From positions 248,001 through 312,000 of the forward strand of contig NZ_JAMXSB010000003.1 of NCBI RefSeq assembly GCF_024124665.1: DNA of 64,000 bases, in the 5' to 3' direction. Origin of the DNA: Pleionea sp. CnH1-48 (GTDB taxonomy: Bacteria > Pseudomonadota > Gammaproteobacteria > Enterobacterales > Kangiellaceae). The notes under the pieces were generated by a model. That model saw nothing but the letters and a program-made list of their open reading frames with translations. It was not told the origin of the DNA and ran no database searches. Position numbers and translations under genes: made by a program. Below, piece after piece: positions 54,408-63,282 of this stretch; the first letter of the stretch is position 1; the number at the start of each line of letters is the position of its first letter.

Positions 54408-54899
54408 ATTAACTCTCTTTATCAACATCTTACTGAACAATGTTAATCTCAAAGCAATATCTTATGAACTTCCAACAAGAAATTCCGACTCTCCCTATTT
54501 TGTTACCAACCAGATAAGCCACAATCTCAATAATAGTTAGGTAGAAGAACACAGCGATAACCACTACAAAAACAGTGGCTTTCAGAGTATGCTTTAATGG
54601 TAAAGCCCTATTGTTTTACCTAAAATATCTTTTCTTTGATAAAAAAATTCATACCTTTATTAGTTTTACTTATAACTTGTTTAAAATAATATTATTTGCG
54701 ATATCTACAAAAAAAATATTGTCTTTCTATCTCTTAGAACATTAAAAAAATAATTTTCAAGATAAATTTATGTGATGGTGATCTCACACTTTACAAGTTC
54801 ATTTCATTTAATTAGTATTCCGTCTCGAAATTACATACCTAATTGGTAAAAAGCCGTGCATGTCTCTTGCGACATAGAGCTGACGTATTGGAGTTTGTT
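54408..54899. other. AT-rich intergenic region with a start-less hydrophobic frame
   Basis: About 490 bp. On the minus strand 54615-54430 is open for 61 codons and encodes a plausible membrane helix (KATVFVVVIAVFFYLTIIEI), but no ATG or convincing alternative start with a ribosome-binding site exists. It may be a relic. The right part (54600-54840) is very AT-rich and should hold the promoter of the next gene. Confidence 0.4.
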
Positions 54900-55742
54900 A
54901 TGACGGATGAATATCCTGAGCAGAATTTGAAACGAGATCATTCATCCAGCTCAAAAACTCAATCACTTATTGCAACAGTATCTTTGGCTGGCTTAGCTTT
55001 CATTGTATTGTTAGTTTTGTTTTACAAACAAAGTTGGAGTAATGCGCAACTACAATCCAAAATTGTCGAATTGGAGAAAGAGAAACGTATTGCAAATCAA
55101 GAACTCGATATCCTAAGAACGTTAAGTCCTTATCCGATAGACACCAATCAATCCGTTGCAGAATCTCTAAAAGATATGACACTAGCTCCGGGTTGGGTTG
55201 CACGCGTTTATCCCGTACCTAATCATTTAGATGAGTTAAACAATAAACTGGACATGGGCTCGTTTGTTCTCGATGAAAGACAGTTCACTTTAACCAGCCA
55301 TAAACAATATGGTGTTAAACACCTTGGCAGTGCTCTATATCGACTTAACGCCCTCTTCCCAACTCTTTCAAGGGGCCGTCATCAGATTGGAGTTCAAATT
55401 GGATTATCAGAAGCGTTCCTCAATAATTACTCCAGCAGCCTCCTTGATGTTACCTGTTATATCAAAGTGTCTATCGACCAAAATCAGTTAATCGACAAGA
55501 GAATTAAACTCGCTAACGAAAAAGAAGTAATTCTTACTGGAGAGCTACACTTAGAGCCTGGAACCCATCCTATCTCATCCATTTTCTATTGCGACAAACA
55601 TTCTGATGCCAATGGAGAAGATATTATTATTTCCTTGAGTTTTCGCAATCCCGGAGAGCATAGCTTATCCAACCACCGAAATTCTGTTTACCACATTTAT
55701 AAAAACCAGTTCAGTATCAATGGCATTCAACATCAAAGATAA
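54900..55742 (+). CDS. Single-pass membrane hypothetical protein
   Basis: 280 residues from the ATG at 54900, chosen because TTGGAG (54888-54893) lies six bases upstream; the frame is open from a TTG at 54843. Not recognised. One membrane helix about 25-48 (LIATVSLAGLAFIVLLVLFY), then a short coiled coil (QLQSKIVELEKEKRIANQELDIL in parts), then a beta-rich periplasmic domain with SRGRHQIGVQIGLSEAF, a CYIKVSIDQNQL strand, EKEVILTGELHLEPGTHPI and IFYCDKHSD. Two cysteines in the domain could pair. Role unknown. Confidence 0.6.
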   Translation: MTDEYPEQNLKRDHSSSSKTQSLIATVSLAGLAFIVLLVLFYKQSWSNAQLQSKIVELEKEKRIANQELDILRTLSPYPIDTNQSVAESLKDMTLAPGWVARVYPVPNHLDELNNKLDMGSFVLDERQFTLTSHKQYGVKHLGSALYRLNALFPTLSRGRHQIGVQIGLSEAFLNNYSSSLLDVTCYIKVSIDQNQLIDKRIKLANEKEVILTGELHLEPGTHPISSIFYCDKHSDANGEDIIISLSFRNPGEHSLSNHRNSVYHIYKNQFSINGIQHQR

Positions 55743-55751
55743 TTAGATGTT

Positions 55752-55967
55752 CTAGTTAAGGCGGACAACATTGGGGTATTCTTCGCTTGCCAGCTCGTGG
55801 AATAAATCAGAAAAATACTGACCCAGCTCTGACTCCTTAATATCTTCTGGGATGCAAATAGAAGTCTCTTTAACAATTAAGCCCGTTCCATTGTTTTTAA
55901 AAACACTCCAACCGTTGTTTTCTCGCTGCACCGATAGCCTTTTTCCGTAAACATTGAAATGAATCAT
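55752..55967 (-). CDS. Short conserved-looking hypothetical protein
   Basis: 71 residues. MIHFNVYGKRLSVQRENNGWSVFKNNG (in parts) then ICIPEDIKESELGQYFSDLFHELASEEYPNVVRLN. The pattern FNVYG...PEDI.E.EL.QY..D.FHE.A...P.V resembles a small family I recall as DUF7661, but I cannot verify that. No signal peptide or membrane helix. Convergent with the gene at 54900; divergent from the small ORF at 56005. Confidence 0.6.
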   Translation of the reverse strand: MIHFNVYGKRLSVQRENNGWSVFKNNGTGLIVKETSICIPEDIKESELGQYFSDLFHELASEEYPNVVRLN

Positions 55968-56004
55968 ATAAAACCCAGCTAAAAAATCATCAAGGAGTTT
56001 TGTA

Positions 56005-56082
56005 ATGCAATCTTGTCAGACCTTTGGCTCTCTACTTTCTGCATTATTTTTAGTGTTACAGAATATCAAAGTGCTTTCATAA
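56005..56082 (+). CDS. Candidate 25-residue small membrane protein
   Basis: A short frame starting ATG at 56005 with a strong AAGGAG (55992-55997) seven bases upstream and a TAA at 56080-56082. The product (MQSCQTFGSLLSALFLVLQN then IKVLS) has one short hydrophobic segment and a basic residue after it. A terminator-like hairpin begins eight bases after the stop. The combination of start site, hydrophobic segment and terminator argues for a real transcript. It could also be a leader peptide of the TonB locus. Confidence 0.45.
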   Translation: MQSCQTFGSLLSALFLVLQNIKVLS

Positions 56083-56089
56083 CCTAAAG

Positions 56090-56123
56090 CTGAAGCACAA
56101 AACGTTGGGCTTCAGTTTCTTTT
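56090..56123 (+). terminator. Terminator after the 25-residue ORF
   Basis: CTGAAGC (56090-56096) pairs with GCTTCAG (56109-56115) and is followed by TTTCTTTT. It lies right after the small ORF and before the Fur box of the receptor gene. Confidence 0.65.
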
Positions 56124-56128
56124 GACCT

Positions 56129-56143
56129 GAGAATGATTATCAA
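56129..56143. promoter_or_regulatory. Fur box upstream of the second TonB receptor
   Basis: TGAGAATGATTATCA matches the 7-1-7 Fur consensus at 14 of 15 positions (the final bases overlap a further partial half-site). It lies about 160 bp upstream of the receptor ATG. Confidence 0.75.
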
Positions 56144-56304
56144 TTTTCCTATCATTGCTCTTCGATTTCGATGCAATACACCACAAAAATCTCAATAGAC
56201 AAAGTTATTTCCTACCAAAACTTAACTAACTAGAATAAATTGAGATTATATACTAAGAAAGGATAAGTCATTTGATTATAAAATAAACGCCTCAGGTGTA
56301 AATA

Positions 56305-58359
56305 ATGAAAAATCACATTATCACTCTACTAATCCTCATGTTATGTCAGACAGTCTCTTTCTCATGTTATGGCCAAGAAGATATCTCTGACGAAATTTCG
56401 CTTGAAGACCTACTGTCGCTCGATGTTTCTGGTGTATCCAAGAAAAAGGAAAGTGTTGAAAAGGCACCGGGCATTGTCACTGTAATCTCAGCAGAACAAA
56501 TTAGAGAGTTGGGAGCAAGAAACCTCACTGATGCGTTAGCTCGCGTTCCTGGCGTATTTAGTTTTGACAATTACTTCTCCCTTACTGACCAATTTTCCAT
56601 AAGAGGAAATTTAAGCGAAGACTACAACACAAAAATTCTTTTTTTAATCAATGGTCATCCTTCATATCATACACTTACAGGTACATTCTTTTCGGATATG
56701 ATCCCCATCGAAGCAGTAGAAAGAATTGAGGTAGTTCGAGGACCGGTGTCTGTTCTTTATGGTACCAATGCTCTCACGGGTGTTATTAATATCATCACTA
56801 AACAATCTTTAGAAAATGATGCTAAAGCAACAGCCTCTGTAGAAACTTCAAGCCATGATACCTTTACCGGACAGTTTAATGTAATTCAGCAGTGGGATGA
56901 AAATAGCCAAGTTTTTATTGCTTTAGAGGCCAAACGAACCGATGGCTTTGTGCAGGGGTTTGATGCCGATCAAGATGATTCTTTTTTCAGTTTTAAAGAC
57001 GGCTTTGTAAAGTATCCAGGTAATGGAGGTAGCGCCGAGCTGGGAGAAGAACACACGAGTTTATTTACGCAGCTTAAAGTCAATGATTTCGAATTAGATC
57101 TGAGCTACTTTGATCAAGAACGGCAGACCAAGCAAGGTATTCAACCATCTTTTTATTTCAGAGGCGGTCCATTCGACATCAATTTACTGTCTCTAGATGC
57201 TCGCTATAAAATGGAGCTAAATGAAAATATGTCACTTCGATTTATCGGTCGATATGACGACTATGAATACAGCTATACCGTCGGCAACTATCAAGAACTC
57301 GATAACGGCATTACTGATACTGTTAGAACCGCCGTAGGTGATTGGTTAGGCAGCAAGCACGGCCTCGAAGTTATCGCCGACATTGCTTACGACAAATGGG
57401 ACGTCATCGCAGGCATTATGTGGGACCAATACGAAGCCGACGCTGTTAACTTTAAAACAGGCCAACCATCAACCCACTGGATTACTAATACGCCTCTCGC
57501 TGAAGCAGACTTTCCTTTAATTCCAGAAGACTCAGAGAACAGTGACACCGCTATTTATGCCAATGGCCGTTATCGCTTCTCAGAAGATGTCGAAGGCATT
57601 GCGGGATTCCGATTTACAGACAACGATGCATCTGGCACCAATACCGACTTTAGACTCGGCGGAATATTTAGTTTAACTCCCAAAACCATCTTCAAAGTAC
57701 TTTATGGGACTTCTTATCGAAGTGCTAACTTAAACGAGTATAACGTCAACGCTTTTCCAGTAATTGTCGGGAATTCAGAGTTGGACTTTGAAGTATTGAA
57801 AGGACTTGATCTTTCAATTAGTCATAGAGGAGATAAATACAAAGTAGAGTTGGTTTACTTTATGAATGAAACTGACGACGAAATAAATACCGTCGCCGAT
57901 GTTTCTTCTGGCTTCCCTGTTCCTACCTTCTCAAATATTGAAGGAAAAGAAACCAAAGGGGTTGAGTTTGATGCAACCTATATCTTTTCTGAACGAACAA
58001 AAGCTTATGTAAGAGGCTCCATTCTTCTTGATGTAACCGACACAAGTACAAATTCAGATATATCTAATGGAACCATCAACGACGTACTGGCCTTTGGAAT
58101 AACATGGTCACCACAGGATAAAGTCACATTGGATCTCAATGGGTTCCATAACGGAGATTGGCTAACCGAAGGCTCTTATTCTGTCTATAACATGGGAATT
58201 CTTTACGAAGCGACAGACTCACTTGATGTTTATCTGTATGGTCACAATATCACTGACAAAGATTATGACTACGCCATCTGGCAAGGTGCCTGGCAATCGA
58301 CTAGCGTTCCAGCAGCTCGCCCTATGACACTCCATTTGGGATTTACTCAACAATTTTAA
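56305..58359 (+). CDS. TonB-dependent outer membrane receptor, paralogue of 40430
   Basis: 684 residues. Signal peptide about 1-23, then EISLEDLLSLDVSGVSKKKESVEKAPG (in parts), the same pre-plug layout as the receptor at 40430. Plug domain about 45-165 (LGARNLTDALARVPGVFSF, GPVSVLYGTNALTGVINIIT); barrel to the C-terminal MTLHLGFTQQF. The ligand is unknown. The Fur box upstream and the iron-type plug suggest a siderophore, haem or similar iron source. Ends at a strong bidirectional terminator. Confidence 0.92.
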   Translation: MKNHIITLLILMLCQTVSFSCYGQEDISDEISLEDLLSLDVSGVSKKKESVEKAPGIVTVISAEQIRELGARNLTDALARVPGVFSFDNYFSLTDQFSIRGNLSEDYNTKILFLINGHPSYHTLTGTFFSDMIPIEAVERIEVVRGPVSVLYGTNALTGVINIITKQSLENDAKATASVETSSHDTFTGQFNVIQQWDENSQVFIALEAKRTDGFVQGFDADQDDSFFSFKDGFVKYPGNGGSAELGEEHTSLFTQLKVNDFELDLSYFDQERQTKQGIQPSFYFRGGPFDINLLSLDARYKMELNENMSLRFIGRYDDYEYSYTVGNYQELDNGITDTVRTAVGDWLGSKHGLEVIADIAYDKWDVIAGIMWDQYEADAVNFKTGQPSTHWITNTPLAEADFPLIPEDSENSDTAIYANGRYRFSEDVEGIAGFRFTDNDASGTNTDFRLGGIFSLTPKTIFKVLYGTSYRSANLNEYNVNAFPVIVGNSELDFEVLKGLDLSISHRGDKYKVELVYFMNETDDEINTVADVSSGFPVPTFSNIEGKETKGVEFDATYIFSERTKAYVRGSILLDVTDTSTNSDISNGTINDVLAFGITWSPQDKVTLDLNGFHNGDWLTEGSYSVYNMGILYEATDSLDVYLYGHNITDKDYDYAIWQGAWQSTSVPAARPMTLHLGFTQQF

Positions 58360-58367
58360 GAATCACA

Positions 58368-58406
58368 AAAAAGCCGAAGTCAGTTGCCTGACTTCGGCTT
58401 TGTTTT
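58368..58406. terminator. Bidirectional terminator between TonB receptor and M13 peptidase
   Basis: A perfect 13-bp stem AAGCCGAAGTCAG / CTGACTTCGGCTT with a TTGC loop, preceded by an A run and followed by TGTTTT, serves both convergent genes. Confidence 0.93.
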
Positions 58407-58421
58407 CAAGTAAAGCTCAAC

Positions 58422-60515
58422 TTACCAGATTTTTACACGCTCTTCTGGTTTCAAGTAAAGTTTGTCACCTTCTTTTAAGTTAAAGGCTTTTTCAAACTCT
58501 GGCATATTACGTAATACACCATTGGCTCTAAACTCACTGGGAGAATGAGGATCGGTGCTGATACGACGGCTTAACTCTTCGTCTCGATATTTACGTGCCC
58601 AAACCTGGGCCCATCCAATAAAGAAACGCTGATCACCAGTAAACTTATCCATTTCTGGAGCAGGTTTATCGCCTTTAGACATTTGATAAGCTTTATAAGC
58701 AATGGTTAATCCACCTAAGTCACCGATATTCTCACCAAGAGTAAACTCACCATTAACAAATGTATCAGGTAAAGCCTCGAAGCCATCGTACTGTTTTACC
58801 AAGTCACCAGTACGCTTTTTAAACTCAGCTAAATCGTTTTCGGTCCACCAGTTACGCAGTACACCGTCACCATCATAGCTAGCGCCCTGGTCGTCAAAAC
58901 CATGGCCCATTTCGTGACCGATAACGCCACCAATAGCGCCATAGTTAACGGCATCATCAGCTCCCATGTCAAAGAAAGGAGGCTGTAAGATAGCAGCAGG
59001 GAAAACAATTTCATTCATGACCGGGTTGTAGTAAGCATTCACCGTTTGCGGTGTCATAAACCACTCATTGCGGTCAATAGGCTTACCCAGCTTGCCTAAC
59101 TGAAGGTTGTAGTTAAACTCACGAGCCTTCATGTAGTTATCTAGCAATGCGTCGGAAGCGATAGATAATTTAGAGTAGTCTTTCCACTCATCTGGGTAAC
59201 CAATTTTTGGCGTAAACTTGCTTAACTTATCCAACGCCTGAGTTTTGGTTTCTTCGCTTAACCAATCCAGCTGCTTAATGGCTTCGCCGTAAGCGGCGCG
59301 CAAGTTCTCAACTAATTGCAGCATGCGCTCTTTGGCTTCTGGCTTAAAGTGCTTAGCTACATACACCTTGCCTACCATTTCGCCTAATAAACCATTAATG
59401 GCATCAACGCCACGCTTCCAACGAGGCTTTTGAGTAGGCGTACCTGATAAGGTTTTGCCATAAAATGCAAAGTTCTCGTCTTCAATGGCTTTGTTCATTA
59501 ACTCAGCATTACCTGTAAGCAAGTGCCAGGTTAGGTAAGTCTTCCAGTCTTCCAGAGATGTTTTTGCCCAGATACCATCAAACGCTTCGATGTAGCTTGG
59601 TTGGCGAACAATGATATGAGATTCATTGATACCCGCAGCCTTGAAGAAAGCCGCCCAATCAAAATTGCCTGCCAGCTCTGACATTTTGGCAATTTCTTTC
59701 TTGTTGTAAGTTTTAATACTGTTGCGATTGTCTACTTTTGACCAGTGAGCATCGGCGATTTCTGTTTCGAGCTTAAGCACGTTTTTGGCCGCTTCGGCAC
59801 CATTGCTCAGTCCAGCCAGTCCGTACATGGCTTCGATATGCTTTACATAAGCGTCTCGAATAGCGACTGACTTCTCATCGTCTTTAAAGTAGTACTCTTT
59901 GCCAGGCAAGCCCAGACCCGTTTGAGTCAGATACACAATGTAAGTATCGGGTTGCTTGGCGTCATTATTAACGAACATTCCAAAAGGAGCCGTCGCGCCG
60001 CGTTTTGCAACCGTTGCCATATAAGCCGCTAATGCCTGCTTATCTTTAATGGCCGCAATATCATCAAGGTAAGGTTTTAGAGGAGCAACACCCAGTTTCT
60101 CGAGTGTTGCTGTGTCCATAACGCTGTTAAATAAATCGCCCACTTTCTGAGCATCTGAGCCCGCTTTTTTATTCGGATCAGCGGCTGACTCTTCGATAAT
60201 GGCTTTAATGTCTTGTTCTGCTTTTTCTGCCAACACGGTAAAAGAACCGTAGTTTGAACGGTCGTCTGGAATTTGCGTATTTTTCAGCCATGTTCCGTTA
60301 ACATAACGATAGAAGTCGTCTTGCGGACGAACACTGCTATCAAAGTTCTCAGTGAATACACCTGAACTCAGTGCTTTTTCAGCAGCTTGCTTTTTAGGCT
60401 CAGCTTTTTGCGCTTCAGCTTTAGGCGCAGCGCTCTGGTTAGACGGATTGGCTGGCTGTTCACAAGCAGCCAACAAAGCAATGCTGATCGAAGCAGCAAT
60501 TAATTTAAGCTTCAT
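58422..60515 (-). CDS. M13 (neprilysin/PepO-like) zinc peptidase, lipoprotein
   Basis: About 697 residues from the ATG at 60515, chosen because GGGGAA lies just upstream; the TTG at 60527 would bury the signal peptide. Lipobox LLAAC near residue 18, then a low-complexity Ala/Lys/Pro linker, then the M13 N-domain (DDFYRYVNGTWLKN) and catalytic domain with the zinc motif HEMGH at 534-538, ENIGDLGGL (third zinc ligand Glu), and NAYYNPVMNEIVFPAAILQPP (in parts). Cleaves oligopeptides in the cell envelope, feeding peptide uptake. Confidence 0.92.
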   Translation of the reverse strand: MKLKLIAASISIALLAACEQPANPSNQSAAPKAEAQKAEPKKQAAEKALSSGVFTENFDSSVRPQDDFYRYVNGTWLKNTQIPDDRSNYGSFTVLAEKAEQDIKAIIEESAADPNKKAGSDAQKVGDLFNSVMDTATLEKLGVAPLKPYLDDIAAIKDKQALAAYMATVAKRGATAPFGMFVNNDAKQPDTYIVYLTQTGLGLPGKEYYFKDDEKSVAIRDAYVKHIEAMYGLAGLSNGAEAAKNVLKLETEIADAHWSKVDNRNSIKTYNKKEIAKMSELAGNFDWAAFFKAAGINESHIIVRQPSYIEAFDGIWAKTSLEDWKTYLTWHLLTGNAELMNKAIEDENFAFYGKTLSGTPTQKPRWKRGVDAINGLLGEMVGKVYVAKHFKPEAKERMLQLVENLRAAYGEAIKQLDWLSEETKTQALDKLSKFTPKIGYPDEWKDYSKLSIASDALLDNYMKAREFNYNLQLGKLGKPIDRNEWFMTPQTVNAYYNPVMNEIVFPAAILQPPFFDMGADDAVNYGAIGGVIGHEMGHGFDDQGASYDGDGVLRNWWTENDLAEFKKRTGDLVKQYDGFEALPDTFVNGEFTLGENIGDLGGLTIAYKAYQMSKGDKPAPEMDKFTGDQRFFIGWAQVWARKYRDEELSRRISTDPHSPSEFRANGVLRNMPEFEKAFNLKEGDKLYLKPEERVKIW

Positions 60516-60527
60516 AGCGTTCCCCAA

Positions 60528-61011
60528 CTGGTAATTATTAGAATGAATAGAGTGATTTTATTGTCGAGGTAGAAGCGAGCTACCCCAATATTGGCGGCTG
60601 ATTATACCGTAGCGTCTTCACTTTGACGAAACTAACTTGTAATGCTTTATTTCGACTTGCTATTAATTTCAATAACCTATGCTGTTGCAGAGGATGCCTG
60701 AATAAAACTTAGACATATACCGTTTTTTTATCTCATCTGCTATTTTTTTGTGCGCCGCACACTCTAATTTACTGTATAATGCCGCGCGATGTCAGATAGG
60801 CCAGTTATTAACCGCTTAAAATAGCCAAGCAACTGCTTAACTTTTAAGCGAATAGATCAGTGAGATTCCTACGATATTCTATACTTTAGTCAACTAAGTA
60901 TCCTGAGTTTCGGATAGCTTATGACTTCTCATTGACCTATATCAACTGGCGATGACAAAAAAATAGGCAAAATTAAATCGTTTTAACCATCAATCATAAA
61001 CGGAAACACAT
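60528..61011. other. Intergenic region upstream of the cbb3 operon
   Basis: 484 bp between divergent units. The left part holds the M13 gene promoter. A TATAAT (60775-60780) stands in the middle, and a perfect FNR/ANR box sits near the right end (60932-60945). No gene is evident. Confidence 0.55.
60932..60945. promoter_or_regulatory. FNR/ANR box of the cbb3 oxidase operon
   Basis: TTGAC-CTAT-ATCAA is a full match to the FNR-family consensus TTGAY-N4-RTCAA. It ends 66 bp before the ccoN start, a typical distance for an activator site at about -41.5. It predicts induction at low oxygen. Confidence 0.88.
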
Positions 61012-62439
61012 ATGTCTGAGACACATGCACCGACCTACAACTATGAGGTCGTTCGACGCTTTGCGGTCATGACCGTTATTTGGGGTATAGTCGGAATGGC
61101 GGTTGGAGTGTTGATTGCAGCACAACTACGCTGGCCCGAGCTAAGTTTTGATCTTCCTTGGCTTACCTACTCTCGTTTACGCCCACTTCATACCAACGCC
61201 GTTATCTTTGCATTCGGTGGTTGTGCATTAATGTGTACCTCTCTTTATGTCGTTCAACGAACCTGTCAGGCTCGCTTGATCAGCGACCGCCTCGCCAGCT
61301 TTGTATTCTGGGGGTGGCAGCTTGTTATCGTACTTGCCATCATTACTCTTCCGATGGGTTATACCTCTAGTAAAGAATACGCAGAGCTAGAGTGGCCTAT
61401 TGATATTCTCATTGCCTTGGTCTGGGTGGGTTACGCCATATTGTTCATTGGAACCATCATGAAGCGTAAAACTCCACACATCTATGTTGCTAATTGGTTC
61501 TTTGCTGCCTTTATTCTTACGGTTGCCGTTCTGCACATTGTTAACAGTGCAGCCGTTCCTGTGAGCATGACCAAATCTTACTCTGCTTATGCTGGTTCTG
61601 TTGATGCAATGGTTCAGTGGTGGTATGGCCACAACGCGGTAGGCTTCTTCCTGACAGCTGGTTTCTTGGGCATGATGTACTATTACATCCCTAAGCAAGC
61701 AGGTCGTCCGGTTTACTCTTACCGTTTATCGATTGTCCACTTCTGGGCATTGATTGGTATTTATATGTGGGCTGGTCCTCACCACCTACATTACACAGCG
61801 TTACCAGACTGGGCACAAAGCTTAGGTATGGTTTTCTCGGTGATCCTGTTGGCACCTTCATGGGGTGGTATGATTAACGGGATGATGACGTTATCGGGCG
61901 CATGGCATAAGTTGCGAACCGATCCTATTTTGAAATTCCTGATTGTGTCTCTTTCTTTTTACGGTATGTCGACGTTTGAAGGCCCAATGATGGCTATTAA
62001 AACCGTTAACGCACTGTCTCACTACACCGAATGGACTATTGGTCACGTACACTCTGGCGCTTTGGGTTGGGTTGCGTTCATCTCTATCGGTTCTATGTAC
62101 TACATGATCCCACGTATGTTTGGTCGTACCGAAATGTACAGTATCAAGTTAATTAACTGGCACTTCTGGATTGCAACCATCGGTGTTGTTCTTTACATCG
62201 CTTCTATGTGGATTGCTGGTGTAATGGAAGGTCTTATGTGGCGCGCCTTTAATGAAGACGGTACTTTGACTCACACCTTTGTTGAATCCGTTACGGCGAA
62301 AAAACCTTTCTTAACCATTCGTTTTATTGGTGGAGCTTTATTCTTGTCTGGCATGATCATCATGGCTTACAACATGTTTAAAACTATGGGCGCTCCCCGG
62401 CAGCAACCCAGTTCTGATGCAACACCGGTTGCCGCATAA
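61012..62439 (+). CDS. ccoN: cbb3-type cytochrome c oxidase subunit I
   Basis: 475 residues, 12 membrane helices; the catalytic haem-copper subunit of the cbb3 oxidase. Conserved helix segments are visible: [16 protein letters not shown] with the low-spin haem histidine, [22 protein letters not shown] with the CuB-region histidine, [20 protein letters not shown] with the HH pair, and [15 protein letters not shown] with the haem-ligand histidines. Length is normal. First gene of ccoNOQP, under the FNR box upstream. Confidence 0.97.
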   Translation: MSETHAPTYNYEVVRRFAVMTVIWGIVGMAVGVLIAAQLRWPELSFDLPWLTYSRLRPLHTNAVIFAFGGCALMCTSLYVVQRTCQARLISDRLASFVFWGWQLVIVLAIITLPMGYTSSKEYAELEWPIDILIALVWVGYAILFIGTIMKRKTPHIYVANWFFAAFILTVAVLHIVNSAAVPVSMTKSYSAYAGSVDAMVQWWYGHNAVGFFLTAGFLGMMYYYIPKQAGRPVYSYRLSIVHFWALIGIYMWAGPHHLHYTALPDWAQSLGMVFSVILLAPSWGGMINGMMTLSGAWHKLRTDPILKFLIVSLSFYGMSTFEGPMMAIKTVNALSHYTEWTIGHVHSGALGWVAFISIGSMYYMIPRMFGRTEMYSIKLINWHFWIATIGVVLYIASMWIAGVMEGLMWRAFNEDGTLTHTFVESVTAKKPFLTIRFIGGALFLSGMIIMAYNMFKTMGAPRQQPSSDATPVAA

Positions 62440-62451
62440 GGAGAAACAGAC

Positions 62452-63069
62452 ATGTCAATGACACACGATACCATTGAAAAAAATATCGGTTTAATGGGCA
62501 TACTGACGCTGATTGTTATCAGCTTCGGTGGCCTGGCAGAAATTGTTCCTCTGTTCTTTCTTGAAGAAACAACGAAGCCAGTAAAAGGATTAAAACCTTA
62601 TACCGCGTTACAGATGGAAGGCCGCGACATTTATATCCGTGAAGGTTGTAATACCTGTCACTCACAGATGGTACGTCCATTCCGTGCAGAGACTGAGCGT
62701 TACGGTCCTTACTCTGTTGCTGGCGAGCACGTATGGGAACATCCTTTCTTGTGGGGTTCTAAGCGTACTGGTCCGGACCTCGCTCGTGTTGGTGGTCGCT
62801 ACAGTGACGAATGGCACCGTGTTCATCTGATTAATCCGCGTGATGTAGTACCAGAATCCAATATGCCATCTTTCCCTTGGTTGGCAGAAAATGTGTTAGA
62901 TGGCGAACTCACTGCAAAAAAACTGTCCATCTTTAAGAATCAATTTGGTGTGCCTTACAAAGATGAAGATATTGCTGGCGCAAAAGAAGCCGTTGCAGGC
63001 AAGACAGAACTCGACGCTCTGGTTGCTTACCTTCAATCTCTGGGCCATGCAGCTGAAAATCGGAGATAA
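62452..63069 (+). CDS. ccoO: cbb3-type cytochrome c oxidase subunit II
   Basis: 205 residues: an N-terminal membrane helix (about 12-36), then a mono-haem cytochrome c domain with C66-x-x-C69-H70 ([22 protein letters not shown] in parts) and axial methionine in ESNMPSFPW. Passes electrons from CcoP to CcoN. AAGGAGA lies before the ATG; 12 bp after ccoN. Confidence 0.97.
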   Translation: MSMTHDTIEKNIGLMGILTLIVISFGGLAEIVPLFFLEETTKPVKGLKPYTALQMEGRDIYIREGCNTCHSQMVRPFRAETERYGPYSVAGEHVWEHPFLWGSKRTGPDLARVGGRYSDEWHRVHLINPRDVVPESNMPSFPWLAENVLDGELTAKKLSIFKNQFGVPYKDEDIAGAKEAVAGKTELDALVAYLQSLGHAAENRR

Positions 63070-63072
63070 GCC

Positions 63073-63270
63073 ATGGATATGAATCTCCTGCGCGGCATAT
63101 TAACGGCTGTGCTTTTGGTACTTTTTATAGGTTTAGTCTTGTGGGCCTATAGCAAAAAACGTAAATCAGTGTTTGACGAAGCATCTCAGCTCCCCTTTGT
63201 GGGAGATGAGCACAGCGACCGTATCGTTGTGAGTAAAGACAACAACTCAGATACAGCTGAAAAACATTAA
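63073..63270 (+). CDS. ccoQ: cbb3-type oxidase small subunit CcoQ
   Basis: 65 residues: one membrane helix (about 5-27, LRGILTAVLLVLFIGLVLWAY in parts) and a short charged tail beginning SKKRKSVFDEA, as in CcoQ/FixQ. Stabilises the assembled oxidase. Three bases after ccoO and 12 bp before ccoP. Confidence 0.92.
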   Translation: MDMNLLRGILTAVLLVLFIGLVLWAYSKKRKSVFDEASQLPFVGDEHSDRIVVSKDNNSDTAEKH

Positions 63271-63282
63271 GGTGAGTTAGAA

